DNA of 64,000 nucleotides from Desulfobotulus alkaliphilus (GCF_007830435.1 NZ_VLLC01000005.1:26191-90190), one strand, 5' to 3'. Counted from the stretch's first letter, positions 1 through 9,047 are shown. Numbers and translations are program-made. The notes: generated by a model from the sequence alone, not told the origin.

Positions 1-61
1 TGTCTATACACCTGATTAAAGGTATTCGATTTACCAAAGGAAAATTGTGATGAACAGTTAC

Positions 62-170
62 GGGGGGGCGTAAAATTCGTAGGGGCAGGCCTTGCGCCTG
101 CCCGTATGAAAGCTCTCACCATGGGCCTGACAACAATCTGAGCAGCAGGCTGTGACTCAAGTCAGGGTCG
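62..170. repeat. Dispersed REP-like repeat, copy 1
   Basis: This non-coding stretch is shared, with scattered mismatches, with 22717-22833. Its core is a perfect palindrome, GGGCAGGC at 83-90 and GCCTGCCC at 96-103, with loop CTTGC. The similarity runs on for about 70 bases beyond the palindrome. No coding sequence was seen. It resembles intergenic REP-type repeats; a role is not evident. Confidence 0.6.
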
Positions 171-186
171 CTCAGACTTCTTAAAG

Positions 187-231
187 GCCCTGCCTTCTGA
201 GCAGGCTGACAGGCAGCTCAGAAGGCAGGGC
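187..231 (-). terminator. Long hairpin downstream of the Fe-S protein gene
   Basis: A 16-bp perfect inverted repeat (187-202 with 216-231) with a 13-base loop lies 9 bases beyond the stop codon at 241. In the minus-strand transcript the stem is followed only by CTTTAAG, so the U-tract is weak. It may terminate the hypB-cbiM-Fe-S transcript or protect its 3' end. Confidence 0.5.
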
Positions 232-240
232 GTAGGTTTC

Positions 241-1371
241 TCAGGCTTCATCTTTCCGGGAAAGAATACCGGCCTTAAGATTTTTCATGGAAAGCATACG
301 CAAAGGTCTGTTTTTTTCCTGCTGCATGCGGTCATACATGTCTTGAGGGTCTGCTGCCACATCCGGCTGAAAGGCCTCCTCACGCTGAACAAGGCAGATG
401 GCTCCGGATGTGCAGGCACTTTTGCACAGACCGCACCCCATACACTTTCCCCTGCTCACCCTTGTTTTTCCCCCTTCTCCTGCGGAAAGGGCACCAAAGG
501 CACAGCGCTCCATGCAGGCACCACAGCCGGTGCAAAGTTCCTGATTGACATTGCACTGCCATGAAGCCCGGACAATCTGACTGTGAAGGTTAAAGCGTGC
601 CACCGTGGAAAAAATACCACAGGAGCAGACGCAGCAGTTGCAGATATAACAGACCTCTTCCCTTGCATTCTGGGTGTGGGCGATGAGGCCTTCTTTTTCG
701 CAGTCTTCCATGAGTTTCAGGGCATCTTCTTTGGAAATAATCTCCGTAGGCATACCCGATTCCAGATAAAATTCAGCAAACTCGTTCAGACTGAGACATA
801 CCCTTAATGAATGGTCACAGCCCCTGTTTTCAGCATGGGCTTTTTTTCTGCAAAGACAGTCACTCACGGCAATGAGCCTTGCCTCTTCAATATAGCGGCG
901 TATTTTTTCATGGGGCATGATGGTCTGGGTATCTTCGATGGCGGTTTCCACGGGAAGTATCCGGAATTGTGAGGTTTTGCTTCCGAAAACTTCCATCCCC
1001 ATGGCATCCATCATATAGCGGTTGTGGGCCTTGTTGTACTCGGGAGAAAGGCGGTTGAGCTGAAATTCGAAGGTACCCACAATATAGGGCATCAGCACGT
1101 AATGGGGTTTATCATCAACTTTTATCCTGAAAAGAAGTCCCCTTTCTGCCATGGCATCCAGCATGGTGGCAGTACTTTGTTCTTCGCTCTTATTTTTTAA
1201 AGCGATGTCACGGACGGTCTGGGCTTCTGGTGTAAGAAGAAGACAGAGTTCTGCTTCTTCAGGTGTGTACATGGTTTTCAGAAGGGTGATATCCGTTCCC
1301 GAAGGGCCTTCGGGGAATCCGCATGGAAGCTGATGCAGGTGCTGCTGCAGTTTACGATAAAGGTCTTCCAT
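241..1371 (-). CDS. 4Fe-4S dicluster protein with N-terminal helical domain
   Basis: This 376-residue cytoplasmic iron-sulfur protein has two typical 4Fe-4S motifs, CTGCGACMERC at residues 280-290 and CMGCGLCKSAC at 310-320. Further cysteine groups lie at about 172-192 (DCLC, then two more Cys) and 241-251 (CYICNCCVCSC), which could bind an extra cluster or metal. The first 100 residues are helical and winged-helix-like. It has no signal peptide. It starts 3 bases after the cbiM stop, so it is the last gene of a hypB-cbiM operon. An electron-transfer or redox-sensing role tied to nickel enzymes is inferred; the partner is unknown. Confidence 0.75.
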   Translation of the reverse strand: MEDLYRKLQQHLHQLPCGFPEGPSGTDITLLKTMYTPEEAELCLLLTPEAQTVRDIALKNKSEEQSTATMLDAMAERGLLFRIKVDDKPHYVLMPYIVGTFEFQLNRLSPEYNKAHNRYMMDAMGMEVFGSKTSQFRILPVETAIEDTQTIMPHEKIRRYIEEARLIAVSDCLCRKKAHAENRGCDHSLRVCLSLNEFAEFYLESGMPTEIISKEDALKLMEDCEKEGLIAHTQNAREEVCYICNCCVCSCGIFSTVARFNLHSQIVRASWQCNVNQELCTGCGACMERCAFGALSAGEGGKTRVSRGKCMGCGLCKSACTSGAICLVQREEAFQPDVAADPQDMYDRMQQEKNRPLRMLSMKNLKAGILSRKDEA

Positions 1372-1374
1372 GCA

Positions 1375-2274
1375 TTATTCTCCTTTGCTTTCGGATCCGG
1401 AGATTTGTTTGAAAAGCATGATTCCGCCCCTGGCAAGAATCTGGCAGATCAGAATACCGGCAAGGCCTGCAGCCATCACCGAGAGACTTTCCGGAAGCAC
1501 AGGAAAGCTGTAGTCGGGCATGGGTGCGTTAAAAAGCAGTATGCCTTCTGGAAGCGCAAAATTTTCTGCCACAAACTCAAGGCCGTCAGGATATCCTGAG
1601 GCAAAGGGCGTAAGGAAAAGGGCAGCTGCCATGGGAAGAATCAGGCGGGGGAAATACCTTGCAGCAGACATCAGAACAAGGGTGAGAAGGGCCTCACCAA
1701 GGGCAATGATGGCATGTACGGAGAGCATGGGGCCAATGATGCCGGAAAGACGGGTATCACTTCCTGCGGCAATAAAAATGCAGCAGAGAAGGGCGGCCGC
1801 CATCACGGATATCCATGCTGCAAAGGCTGTGGAGAGATGGACAGTGAGGGGGCTTTTCCGGCCTTTGATGAGAATAAGCCGCAGAAGTCCGCCAAAACCT
1901 GCTCCCATTCCAGCCATTAAAAGGATATTCATGCCTAAAACGGTCAATCCGCCGTCACCGAAAAATACGGCCTGAACCAAAAGAACCAGGGATATGGAAA
2001 GTATGCCCGCAGGAACCCCCAGAAGTCCTGCGGCCAGCACACCGCCCATGAGATGCCCGGATGTGGCACCGCTGATGGGAAAATTCAGCATCTGAAAAAC
2101 AAAAATCAGGGCCGTGACGGCTGCAAAATCCGCAGGCTCTGTTTTTTTATCCGAATGACCTGTCTTTTTATCTGTTCGTATGGCTTTAAAAGCGGCAATT
2201 CCGATCAGCCCTGCGGCAAGAATGGAAGTAGCCGGACACACAGGACCCGAAATCATGGCATCTGGAATATGCAT
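1375..2274 (-). CDS. cbiM: CbiM-type ECF transporter S component for nickel/cobalt, fused to a PDGLE domain
   Basis: This 299-residue polytopic membrane protein begins MHIPD, the metal-ligating N-terminus of CbiM/NikM. It carries the family motifs SGHLMGG and FGDGGLTVLG. The C-terminal third contains YPDGLE, the signature of the PDGLE domain that replaces CbiN in many transporters. No ATPase (CbiO) or T component (CbiQ) is nearby, so these must come from elsewhere. It lies between hypB and an Fe-S protein gene on the same strand, which favours nickel over cobalt as substrate; that choice is inferred. No cobalamin riboswitch was seen upstream. Confidence 0.85.
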   Translation of the reverse strand: MHIPDAMISGPVCPATSILAAGLIGIAAFKAIRTDKKTGHSDKKTEPADFAAVTALIFVFQMLNFPISGATSGHLMGGVLAAGLLGVPAGILSISLVLLVQAVFFGDGGLTVLGMNILLMAGMGAGFGGLLRLILIKGRKSPLTVHLSTAFAAWISVMAAALLCCIFIAAGSDTRLSGIIGPMLSVHAIIALGEALLTLVLMSAARYFPRLILPMAAALFLTPFASGYPDGLEFVAENFALPEGILLFNAPMPDYSFPVLPESLSVMAAGLAGILICQILARGGIMLFKQISGSESKGE

Positions 2275-2332
2275 GGGAATATCCTTTATTGGATGGATTT
2301 GTTTTTATGTGTGCAGCGGACCGGGGTTTTTT

Positions 2333-3001
2333 TTATTTCTGGAAGGCATTGATTTTATTTTCCAGAGCAGCAATCCAGTTCTGAAGACCTTCTCCGGTTT
2401 TGCAGGATACGGGAATAATGGCAGCACGGGGATTGACCCTGCGGACATGGTCTGTAAAACGTTCCAGACTGAAATCACACAAAGGCTGCATATCCGTTTT
2501 ATTGACAAGGATAATATCACACACGGAAAACATCAGGGGGTACTTAAGGGGTTTGTCGTCTCCTTCCGGAAGACTGGCAATCATCATGTTCAGATGGGCG
2601 CCTGTGTCAAATTCTGCGGGACAGACAAGGTTGCCAACATTCTCAATAAAAATAATATTCAGCTTCTCCAGATCCATTTCATCCAGACCGGATACCACCA
2701 TGGAAGCATCCAGATGGCAGAAGCCCCCTGTGCGGAGCTGGATCACAGGGAGACCGGCAGCAGCCATTTTTTCTCCGTCCACACTGGATTCAATGTCTGC
2801 CTCAAGAACACCCATGGCTGATGTTTCAGAAAGCAGGACCGCCGTTTTAAGGAGAAGACTGGTTTTTCCTGCTCCCGGTGACGCCATCAGGTTGATAAGA
2901 AAAAGGCCCTGCTTTTTTAAACGGGTGCGAAGGTCATCGGCCATGGCCCCGTTGTCCGCCAGAATATCCTCTTTTACATCAATGATACGTACCTGATCCA
3001 T
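2333..3001 (-). CDS. hypB: Hydrogenase/urease-type nickel insertion GTPase HypB
   Basis: This 222-residue SIMIBI-class GTPase delivers nickel during maturation of [NiFe] hydrogenases. The Walker A motif SPGAGKTS is at residues 41-48. The G-domain metal-site residues are Cys95-His96 (GGFCHLDA) and Cys127 (NLVCPAEFD); NKTD supplies guanine specificity. It lacks the histidine-rich N-terminal stretch of some HypB proteins. It is the first gene of the set hypB, cbiM, Fe-S protein, with 58 bases before cbiM. No hydrogenase structural gene or other hyp gene lies in the window. Confidence 0.9.
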   Translation of the reverse strand: MDQVRIIDVKEDILADNGAMADDLRTRLKKQGLFLINLMASPGAGKTSLLLKTAVLLSETSAMGVLEADIESSVDGEKMAAAGLPVIQLRTGGFCHLDASMVVSGLDEMDLEKLNIIFIENVGNLVCPAEFDTGAHLNMMIASLPEGDDKPLKYPLMFSVCDIILVNKTDMQPLCDFSLERFTDHVRRVNPRAAIIPVSCKTGEGLQNWIAALENKINAFQK

Positions 3002-3123
3002 AGGCCTCCTTTTGATTTTTAGGAAATGACTGTCTGTTTTTCATGGTAAAACATCAAAAAGATGACATAATAACAGAGCAATGTCGAGAAAAGAAGCATA
3101 CAAACTATTCCGGAGGATAATTT

Positions 3124-4086
3124 TTGAGACTGCGCCGAAGCCTTCAAAACACCATGCTGGTCATGCTTGTTTCCGTAACAGCGCTGGTGATTTCCTTTTT
3201 CCTTTACATCCGCTGGTTCATGGAGGTGAGGGCAGGGCTGATGGATCTGGCAGGCAACCTGAATCTTGATCTCGACCGGGTGATGGCTCCTGAAACCTTC
3301 AGTGTCATCCTGACACTTTCCGTACTGGTGGGACTTATTCTTGTGGGCCTGAGTGTCATTTATCTCTATTACAGACGGGCCATGTCTCTGTATCGCATGC
3401 AGCGCCGCTTTATCCGCAGCTTTACCCATGAACTGAAAACACCCGTGGCTTCCATCCGGCTGTATCTGGATACCTTTTTAAGGCATGAGCTGCCAAGGAG
3501 TGAGGAGCTTAAGTATCTTGCTTTCATGAAAAAAGACGCCGAACGTCTTTCTGAACAGATTGAAAGAATCTTAAACCTTGCCCGCATCGAAGGGGGGATG
3601 ACGCCGCTTTCTCTGGAATGTACGGATCTTGGAGAGAAAATTCTGTCCATCTACCATGCCAACCCTCAACTGTCCGGACTTTCCCTTCATATACATCCAA
3701 CGGATAAAAAAATTGTTTATCCGCTGGATCCGGGACTTTTTTCCATGGTTCTGGGAAATCTCATGGAAAATGCCATGAAATACAATGATTCAGGGGCACC
3801 TTCCATGGAGATCCATATGGAAAAAAGAAAAAACAGGCTCTTTTTAAGTTTTCGTGATAACGGTCATGGTCTTGATAAAAAGAACGAAAAGAAAATTTTC
3901 AGGAGATTTTTCAGGGTAAATCCCAAGGGTGCCGTTCCGGGTACAGGGCTTGGCCTGCACCTTGTCCACCATGTGATTCGTATGCACAAAGGACGCATAT
4001 GGGCTGAAAGCGAAGGACCGGGAAAGGGCAGTACCTTTATTGTCAGCCTGCCCCTACGGACGGGAGAGTGTTGTGATGTCAAATAA
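3124..4086 (+). CDS. Membrane-bound sensor histidine kinase
   Basis: This 320-residue kinase starts at TTG 3124, supported by GGAGG at 3112-3116. Two membrane helices (about 11-33 and 58-83) enclose only about 25 periplasmic residues, so sensing is probably within the membrane or envelope. The HisKA box FTHELKTP has the phospho-acceptor His102. The ATPase domain shows the N box (LMENAMKYND), the DNGHG box and GTGLGLH. No HAMP domain was recognised. The gene overlaps the response regulator start by 11 bases, so the two are cognate. It is divergent from hypB; the signal is unknown. Confidence 0.88.
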   Translation: MRLRRSLQNTMLVMLVSVTALVISFFLYIRWFMEVRAGLMDLAGNLNLDLDRVMAPETFSVILTLSVLVGLILVGLSVIYLYYRRAMSLYRMQRRFIRSFTHELKTPVASIRLYLDTFLRHELPRSEELKYLAFMKKDAERLSEQIERILNLARIEGGMTPLSLECTDLGEKILSIYHANPQLSGLSLHIHPTDKKIVYPLDPGLFSMVLGNLMENAMKYNDSGAPSMEIHMEKRKNRLFLSFRDNGHGLDKKNEKKIFRRFFRVNPKGAVPGTGLGLHLVHHVIRMHKGRIWAESEGPGKGSTFIVSLPLRTGECCDVK

Positions 4087-4819
4087 AATTTTGCTTATAG
4101 AAGATGATCCCCACCTGCTTGAGGGTATCCGTCTGAACCTTTATCTTGGCGGCCATGAAGTTTTCTGTGCGGTTTCAGGAAAAGAAGGCCTTGCGATCTG
4201 GGAAGAAGCTTCTGTGGATTTTGTCATCCTTGACCGTATGCTTCCGGATATGGACGGGCTCAAGGTGCTTGAAAAAATAAGAAAAACAGACGAAAGTCTG
4301 CCAATTCTGATTCTTTCAGCCAAGGGGGAGGTGGAGGACCGTAAGGCAGGTCTCAGGCGGGGCTGTGATGATTACATGGCAAAACCCTTTGACATGCAGG
4401 AGCTGGAACTGCGCATGGAAAGGCTTCTTCTCAGAGGAAAAAGTATCAAGCGAACAGGGTCCCGGGATTTTTTTTTCGGGGACCACCGTATCGACTGGGA
4501 GCGCAGGGTGGCTGTGGTTGACGGAGAGGATGTCCCCCTCACTGATCAGGAATTCCGCATTTTAAAATATTTTGCAGAAAATCCCGGAAAACCCGTCAGC
4601 AGGGAAGCCATCCTGACCCGTGCCCTTGGATACGCAGCCCCCGTTGCCACCCGCACCGTGGATAATTTTCTTGTGCGTTTCCGCCGTTATTTTGAAAAAA
4701 ATCCCAGAAAGCCCAAATTTTTTAAAAGCATACGCTCCGTAGGCTATCTTTTTGATCCTTTTGGGCAGGAAAAGGATAGCAGACAGAAAAAGGATGAAGA
4801 AAACAGCGATACCCGATAA
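4076..4819 (+). CDS. OmpR/PhoB-family response regulator
   Basis: This 247-residue regulator starts at ATG 4076, inside the kinase 3' end, with GGGAGAG at 4062-4068 as ribosome binding site; an in-frame ATG at 4040 lacks one. The receiver has the acidic pair EDD at 9-11, phospho-acceptor Asp53 (ILDRMLP), Ser81 and Lys103 (AKPF). The C-terminal winged helix ends with the usual RTVDNFLVRFRR recognition region and SIRSVGYLF hairpin. It probably binds direct-repeat promoters when phosphorylated by the kinase encoded just upstream. Targets are not evident. Confidence 0.9.
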   Translation: MSNKILLIEDDPHLLEGIRLNLYLGGHEVFCAVSGKEGLAIWEEASVDFVILDRMLPDMDGLKVLEKIRKTDESLPILILSAKGEVEDRKAGLRRGCDDYMAKPFDMQELELRMERLLLRGKSIKRTGSRDFFFGDHRIDWERRVAVVDGEDVPLTDQEFRILKYFAENPGKPVSREAILTRALGYAAPVATRTVDNFLVRFRRYFEKNPRKPKFFKSIRSVGYLFDPFGQEKDSRQKKDEENSDTR

Positions 4820-4822
4820 GGC

Positions 4823-6253
4823 CTATCCATGAAGTCCCTGTCCCATGCCTTTACATGCCATCTCATAAAATATTTCACTGAAGGTGGGATGGGCATGGAT
4901 GGTGCCTGCCATATCCCTTAAGGTGAGGTTTTTGCTGATGGCCAGGGTGGCCTCGGCAAGAAGCTCTGTGGCATGGGCTCCCACCAGATGGCACCCCAGT
5001 ATCTTCTCACTTTTTTCTTCCGTTACAAAAACAGCCTCACCGCCAAGCTGGCCTGTGGCATGGGCTTTACCGAGGCTTCGCATCAGTACGGATGTGGTTT
5101 TGACACGAAAACCCCTTTCCCTGGCCCTTTCGGCACTCAATCCCACAAAGGCCACTTCAGGCTCCGTAAAAACAGCCGAGGGGATGGCAGTATAGCCCAT
5201 GGTTTTCCTCTGGCCCATGGCATTTGCCACGGCCACCTCTGCTTCTGCCGAAGCCACATGGGCCAGCATGATCCTTTCAGGCCCTGTGACATCTCCAATG
5301 GCAAAAACGCCGGGACAGGCGGTTTCCATGGCATCGTTGACGGGCAGATAACCACGGGCATCCGGATGAAGATGCAGGCTGTCAAGGCCAAGATTCAGGG
5401 TGTTGGGTTTACGGCCCACACAGAGAACAAGGCAGGCAGCCCCGATGGATTCCATCTTTTCATGGTTTTCCGTTGCAGGAGAATTTTTTTTAAGATTTAC
5501 ACGAATTCCATCGGCGTTTTTTTCCAGATCAAGGATGCTGCTGGATGTATGGATACCGATTTTCTGTTTTTTAAATTCCCTTGCCAGCAGTCTGGATGCG
5601 GAGGCATCCAGATCCGGCAGGGGAAGAATCCGGTCTGCCATCTCAACAAGATCCACCTTTGCACCAAGGCCTGAAAGGATGGATGCAAATTCACAGCCCA
5701 CAACACCGGCTCCAATAATCAGGGCTGATGGTGGCAGGGATGCCATGCGCAGAAAATCGTTGGAAGAAAGGCATTGTATTCCATCCGTGGAAATTTTCGG
5801 AAGACCTGCAGGCACGGTACCTGTGGCAATGATCAGGCGGTCCCAGCTCAAAGATGTTTTTTTTCCATCCTGATGTCTGACGGAAAGAAGGCCTTTTCCT
5901 TCAATGCGGGCATCTCCTGAAATAAGCTGCACCCTGTTGTGTCTGAGCAGGGCATCAATCCCTTTCTGCTGGGTGGCAATGACCGTCTGCTGTTTTTTCT
6001 GTAGCGCCTTCATATCCAGAACAGGGGGCGTTTCCAGATGAATACCGGACAGGGCAGCATGGCGTATCTGACGCATGGCGGTGGCTGCACTGACCATAAC
6101 CTTGGATGGAATGCAGCCCCAGTTCAGGCAGGTGCCGCCTAAGGCTTCTTTTTCCACAAGGGTAACTTCTGCACCCGACTGAGCTGCACGGATGGCAGCC
6201 ACATAACCACCGGGGCCTGCGCCAATGACAGAGATTTTAAGGGACATTTGCAC
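4823..6253 (-). CDS. lpdA: Dihydrolipoyl dehydrogenase
   Basis: This 476-residue flavoprotein oxidises dihydrolipoyl groups of 2-oxoacid dehydrogenase or glycine cleavage complexes with NAD+. It has the FAD site GAGPGGY near the N-terminus, the redox disulfide GGTCLNWGCIPSK, the NAD site IIGAGVVGCEFAS and the C-terminal catalytic HAHPTFSE. Its length is normal. The gene stands alone: no E1, E2 or gcv genes are adjacent, and it ends 3 bases from the convergent response regulator. A start a few codons in (MSLKISVIG) is possible. Confidence 0.92.
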   Translation of the reverse strand: MQMSLKISVIGAGPGGYVAAIRAAQSGAEVTLVEKEALGGTCLNWGCIPSKVMVSAATAMRQIRHAALSGIHLETPPVLDMKALQKKQQTVIATQQKGIDALLRHNRVQLISGDARIEGKGLLSVRHQDGKKTSLSWDRLIIATGTVPAGLPKISTDGIQCLSSNDFLRMASLPPSALIIGAGVVGCEFASILSGLGAKVDLVEMADRILPLPDLDASASRLLAREFKKQKIGIHTSSSILDLEKNADGIRVNLKKNSPATENHEKMESIGAACLVLCVGRKPNTLNLGLDSLHLHPDARGYLPVNDAMETACPGVFAIGDVTGPERIMLAHVASAEAEVAVANAMGQRKTMGYTAIPSAVFTEPEVAFVGLSAERARERGFRVKTTSVLMRSLGKAHATGQLGGEAVFVTEEKSEKILGCHLVGAHATELLAEATLAISKNLTLRDMAGTIHAHPTFSEIFYEMACKGMGQGLHG

Positions 6254-6539
6254 TCCTTAAAAACAGGATCGTTTTGATCCGGGGGTTCATCAAATTGTAC
6301 TCCGAAAATCCATCGCTTTTTTAGTCTTGCAAATCAGCTCGGCACACCTGCCTTGGGGGGATGACCGCTACCAGGCAGAGATCATACTGAATCCCTGCCT
6401 GCCTTCAAACAAAAATAAGCGAAAAAAAACTGAAAGCTGTTTTTATGTAAAAGATAAGGCTGCCTTTTTAAAAAGAACATGCTAAAAGGATACGGGCAGA
6501 AGCTGGAAACATTCAAACTGATTGAAGGAGTAAAAAAAT

Positions 6540-6854
6540 ATGGATCAGGCTAAAAATTTTTTTAAATCCCGCAAAGACATTGCCATTCGTCTGCTTTACA
6601 CCATTTTCTTTTTTATTGTTTTTGAATTTTTGAAAACCATCCAGATTTTCCTTTCCTGTGTACAATATATCTGGGTTCTGGTTACGCTCAACCATCTGGA
6701 GCCCCTGCGGACACTGACGGACCGTCTTGCCGTTTTGAGCTACCGCATCCTGAGGTATATCTCCCTCAATGAAAACAAAAAACCTTTTCCTTTTACGGAA
6801 TTCCCGGAATCCGTGGACGTTTCCGAGTCCGTACGTTTTTCTGACAAGGACTGA
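6540..6854 (+). CDS. Small DUF4389-like membrane protein
   Basis: This 104-residue protein is preceded by GAAGGAG 9 bases before its ATG. It has one or two hydrophobic helices (residues 17-35 and 38-52) and a soluble C-terminal tail. The layout and the LSYRILRYISLNENKKPFPF-like stretch fit the DUF4389 family of small inner-membrane proteins, whose function is unknown. It is monocistronic: a strong terminator follows at 6936-6981. The 285 bases before it, up to lpdA, hold nothing recognisable beyond presumed promoters. Confidence 0.7.
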   Translation: MDQAKNFFKSRKDIAIRLLYTIFFFIVFEFLKTIQIFLSCVQYIWVLVTLNHLEPLRTLTDRLAVLSYRILRYISLNENKKPFPFTEFPESVDVSESVRFSDKD

Positions 6855-6935
6855 TTTTTTTTGAGACTGCCGGTCTGATATCATAAACTGGATATTCTGC
6901 CGGAGTCCTTAGGGTGATAAAAAAATGTTACAGGG

Positions 6936-6981
6936 CAAGACCGGTTCCGCTTTTTTTTGCGGAAATGGTCTTGTCTTTTTT
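6936..6981 (+). terminator. Intrinsic terminator between the DUF4389 gene and avtA
   Basis: CAAGACC (6936-6942) and TTCCGC (6945-6950) pair with GCGGAA (6959-6964) and GGTCTTG (6967-6973). The stem has a small internal loop and is followed by TCTTTTTT. It ends 6 bases before the longest possible avtA start at 6987, which argues for a start further in for avtA. Confidence 0.85.
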
Positions 6982-7058
6982 AGTTTATGAATATGAGAAA
7001 AGACCCGATCCTTTCTGAATACTGTTTCGGGGAAAGGTCTGAAAAAAAGGGGAGTATG

Positions 7059-8324
7059 ATGCGTCTTTCCACCTTTGGTGAAAAATTCAGTTCCAAAAGC
7101 GGTATTCTGCAGTTGATGGATGATCTGGGCAATGCACTGGCCGGTAAAGGGGACATGGCCATGATGGGAGGCGGCAACCCCGCCCATATCCCAGAGGTGG
7201 AAGAGGCCATGGCCAGGCGTTTAAAAAAAATCCATGGGGACAATGATGAAATCCGTCGGATGATCGGTATTTATGACCCTCCCCAGGGAGAAAAGAATTT
7301 CATTGAAGGCCTTGCAGATCTTTTGAACAGGGAATTCGGATGGCAGCTCACACCGGAGAATATCGCCCTGACCAATGGCTCCCAGTCTGCTTTTTTTCTT
7401 CTGTTCAACATGTTTGCAGGCCCATGCCCGGACGGTAAAAAAAGAAAAATTCTTCTTCCTCTGGCACCGGAATACATCGGTTATGCGGATGCAGGGCTGG
7501 TCCCTGATTTTTTCACTTCCTTCAAACCTAAAATCGATTTCCTTGAAAGGCCTTTTTTTAAATACCGGATCGATTTTGAAAATCTCCACATCTCCGATGA
7601 TACAGCAGCCATCTGTGTATCCAGACCCACCAACCCCACAGGCAATGTACTCACCGATGAAGAGGTGATCAGTCTGGATGCCATGGCAAAAAAAGCAGAC
7701 ATCCCCCTGATTCTGGACAGTGCCTATGGAACGCCTTTTCCGGATATTATTTTTACCCAAGCCCGCCCTTTTTGGAATGAAAATATTATTTTGTGCATGA
7801 GCCTCTCCAAGCTGGGGCTGCCTGCGGCACGGACAGGGATTGTCATTGCAAGACAGGAAATTGTCCGTGCCCTTTCCCGGATGAATGCGGTGATGAACCT
7901 TGCTACGGGCAGTTTCGGGGCCATGATGACCATGGATCTTGTCAGAAGCGGCGAGATCATTTCCCTAAGCCGGAATGTCATTCAGCCCTATTACAGAAAG
8001 CGGGCAGAAGAGGCCGTGGGACTCTTTGAAAAGGCACTGGAAGGGACGAATTTCTTTATCCATAAACCCGAAGGGGCTATTTTTCTATGGCTCTGGTTCC
8101 CAAATCTCCCCATCAGCAGTCAGAAACTCTATGAAAGGCTTAAGGAAAAAGGGGTACTGGTGGTGCCGGGCCATTACTTTTTCCCAGGCATTGAAGATGA
8201 AAACTGGCCCCACCGCCAGGAGTGCATCCGTGTCAACTACAGCCAGTCTGAAGATGTGGTAAAAAGGGGAATTGCCATTATTGGAGAAGAGGTAAAGCAG
8301 GTATTCAGTCAAGGGTCTGAATAA
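7059..8324 (+). CDS. avtA: Valine-pyruvate aminotransferase
   Basis: This PLP enzyme interconverts valine/2-oxoisovalerate and alanine/pyruvate (also 2-aminobutyrate). From ATG 7059 the protein has 421 residues and begins MRLSTFGEKF, matching the start of E. coli AvtA. Other family blocks are MMGGGNPAHIPE, LTNGSQSAFF, LAPEYIGYADAGL and SRPTNPTGNV; the PLP lysine is in SLSKLGLPAARTG. A longer reading from 6987 is open but starts immediately after a terminator and has no ribosome binding site; GGGGAG at 7049-7054 serves 7059. The 3' end overlaps convergent recX by 20 bases. Confidence 0.92.
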   Translation: MRLSTFGEKFSSKSGILQLMDDLGNALAGKGDMAMMGGGNPAHIPEVEEAMARRLKKIHGDNDEIRRMIGIYDPPQGEKNFIEGLADLLNREFGWQLTPENIALTNGSQSAFFLLFNMFAGPCPDGKKRKILLPLAPEYIGYADAGLVPDFFTSFKPKIDFLERPFFKYRIDFENLHISDDTAAICVSRPTNPTGNVLTDEEVISLDAMAKKADIPLILDSAYGTPFPDIIFTQARPFWNENIILCMSLSKLGLPAARTGIVIARQEIVRALSRMNAVMNLATGSFGAMMTMDLVRSGEIISLSRNVIQPYYRKRAEEAVGLFEKALEGTNFFIHKPEGAIFLWLWFPNLPISSQKLYERLKEKGVLVVPGHYFFPGIEDENWPHRQECIRVNYSQSEDVVKRGIAIIGEEVKQVFSQGSE

Positions 8325-8772
8325 AATCCAGAATATCCGGGGAAGGAAAACCTCTGGAAATAAGAAAACGGTAAAGTTTTGCCTTTCTTTTCAGAGGATT
8401 GTTTTCATGTATGGTGGAAAGTTTACGCAGGGCGGTTCTGGTAAGGATGTTTTCGCCTGATTCTTTCAGGGATTCTTCCAGCATCCTTTCTCCCAGATCA
8501 TCGGGAATACCGCCTTTGCGCAGATCCGCATGGATGCGCCGAGGCCCGTATCCGGAGCGGAGAGCGGACTGAACAATCTGAAAGGCCCTTTCATTTTCAT
8601 CAATGTACCCCCTTTCCATACAGATTGTAAGGACGCTGTCTGCATCTTTTTCCCCAACGCCCTTTTTTAAGAGGCGACGGTGCAGCTCCATACGGCTGAG
8701 GCTTCTCCTGCTGAGCATGGCCAGAGCCATGGCAAGGGCGTTTTTCTGCGAAGCGGATAAATCTTCACTCAC
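8305..8772 (-). CDS. recX: Regulatory protein RecX
   Basis: This 155-residue protein is built of three-helix repeats typical of RecX, which binds and caps RecA filaments. Family blocks include RRSLSRMELHRRL, GYIDENERAF and GYGPRRIHADLR. It starts at GTG, which overlaps the stop codon of the upstream small gene in a GTGA arrangement, so the two are translationally coupled. recA is not in the window. Its end overlaps convergent avtA by 20 bases. Confidence 0.88.
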   Translation of the reverse strand: MSEDLSASQKNALAMALAMLSRRSLSRMELHRRLLKKGVGEKDADSVLTICMERGYIDENERAFQIVQSALRSGYGPRRIHADLRKGGIPDDLGERMLEESLKESGENILTRTALRKLSTIHENNPLKRKAKLYRFLISRGFPSPDILDFIQTLD

Positions 8773-9047
8773 AACTTTTTATTATCTTCAAATAGCTGCA
8801 TATAATAATCAAACTGGGCATTGATAAGCTTTTTGCCAGCACTGCGGCAGGCATTCATACGAAGGCCCAGATCCTGAATCATATCTCTTACTTCCACAGG
8901 GATGGTGTTAAAATCCGTATAAATCAGGGCAAGATTTTTTTCCATCTCTGCCTGCATCATGACAAGGGAGTCAATATAGCGGCCATACACTTTTTTCTGT
9001 TGACGGATGGATGCATGCAAACACTGGGCAATGAGTGGGTGAAGCAT
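8769..9047 (-). CDS. Small helical protein of unknown function, coupled to recX
   Basis: From ATG 9047, preceded by AAAGGAGG at 9053-9060, this encodes 92 residues. A longer reading from 9080 lacks a ribosome binding site. The sequence is predicted mostly helical and amphipathic with no signal peptide or Cys-rich motif, faintly like phasin-type or tail-fibre chaperone helices; I do not recognise a family. Its stop overlaps the recX start. It lies 51 bases after the aminotransferase stop on the same strand. Confidence 0.7.
   Translation of the reverse strand: MLHPLIAQCLHASIRQQKKVYGRYIDSLVMMQAEMEKNLALIYTDFNTIPVEVRDMIQDLGLRMNACRSAGKKLINAQFDYYMQLFEDNKKL

Noticed and set aside
3002-3123. Cobalamin or nickel riboswitch upstream of hypB-cbiM
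   Set aside because: The gap is only 122 bases and shows no B12-box or NiCo-type stems.
6987-7058. Longer N-terminus for AvtA
   Set aside because: It would start 6 bases after a strong terminator without a ribosome binding site, and the family N-terminus begins at 7059.
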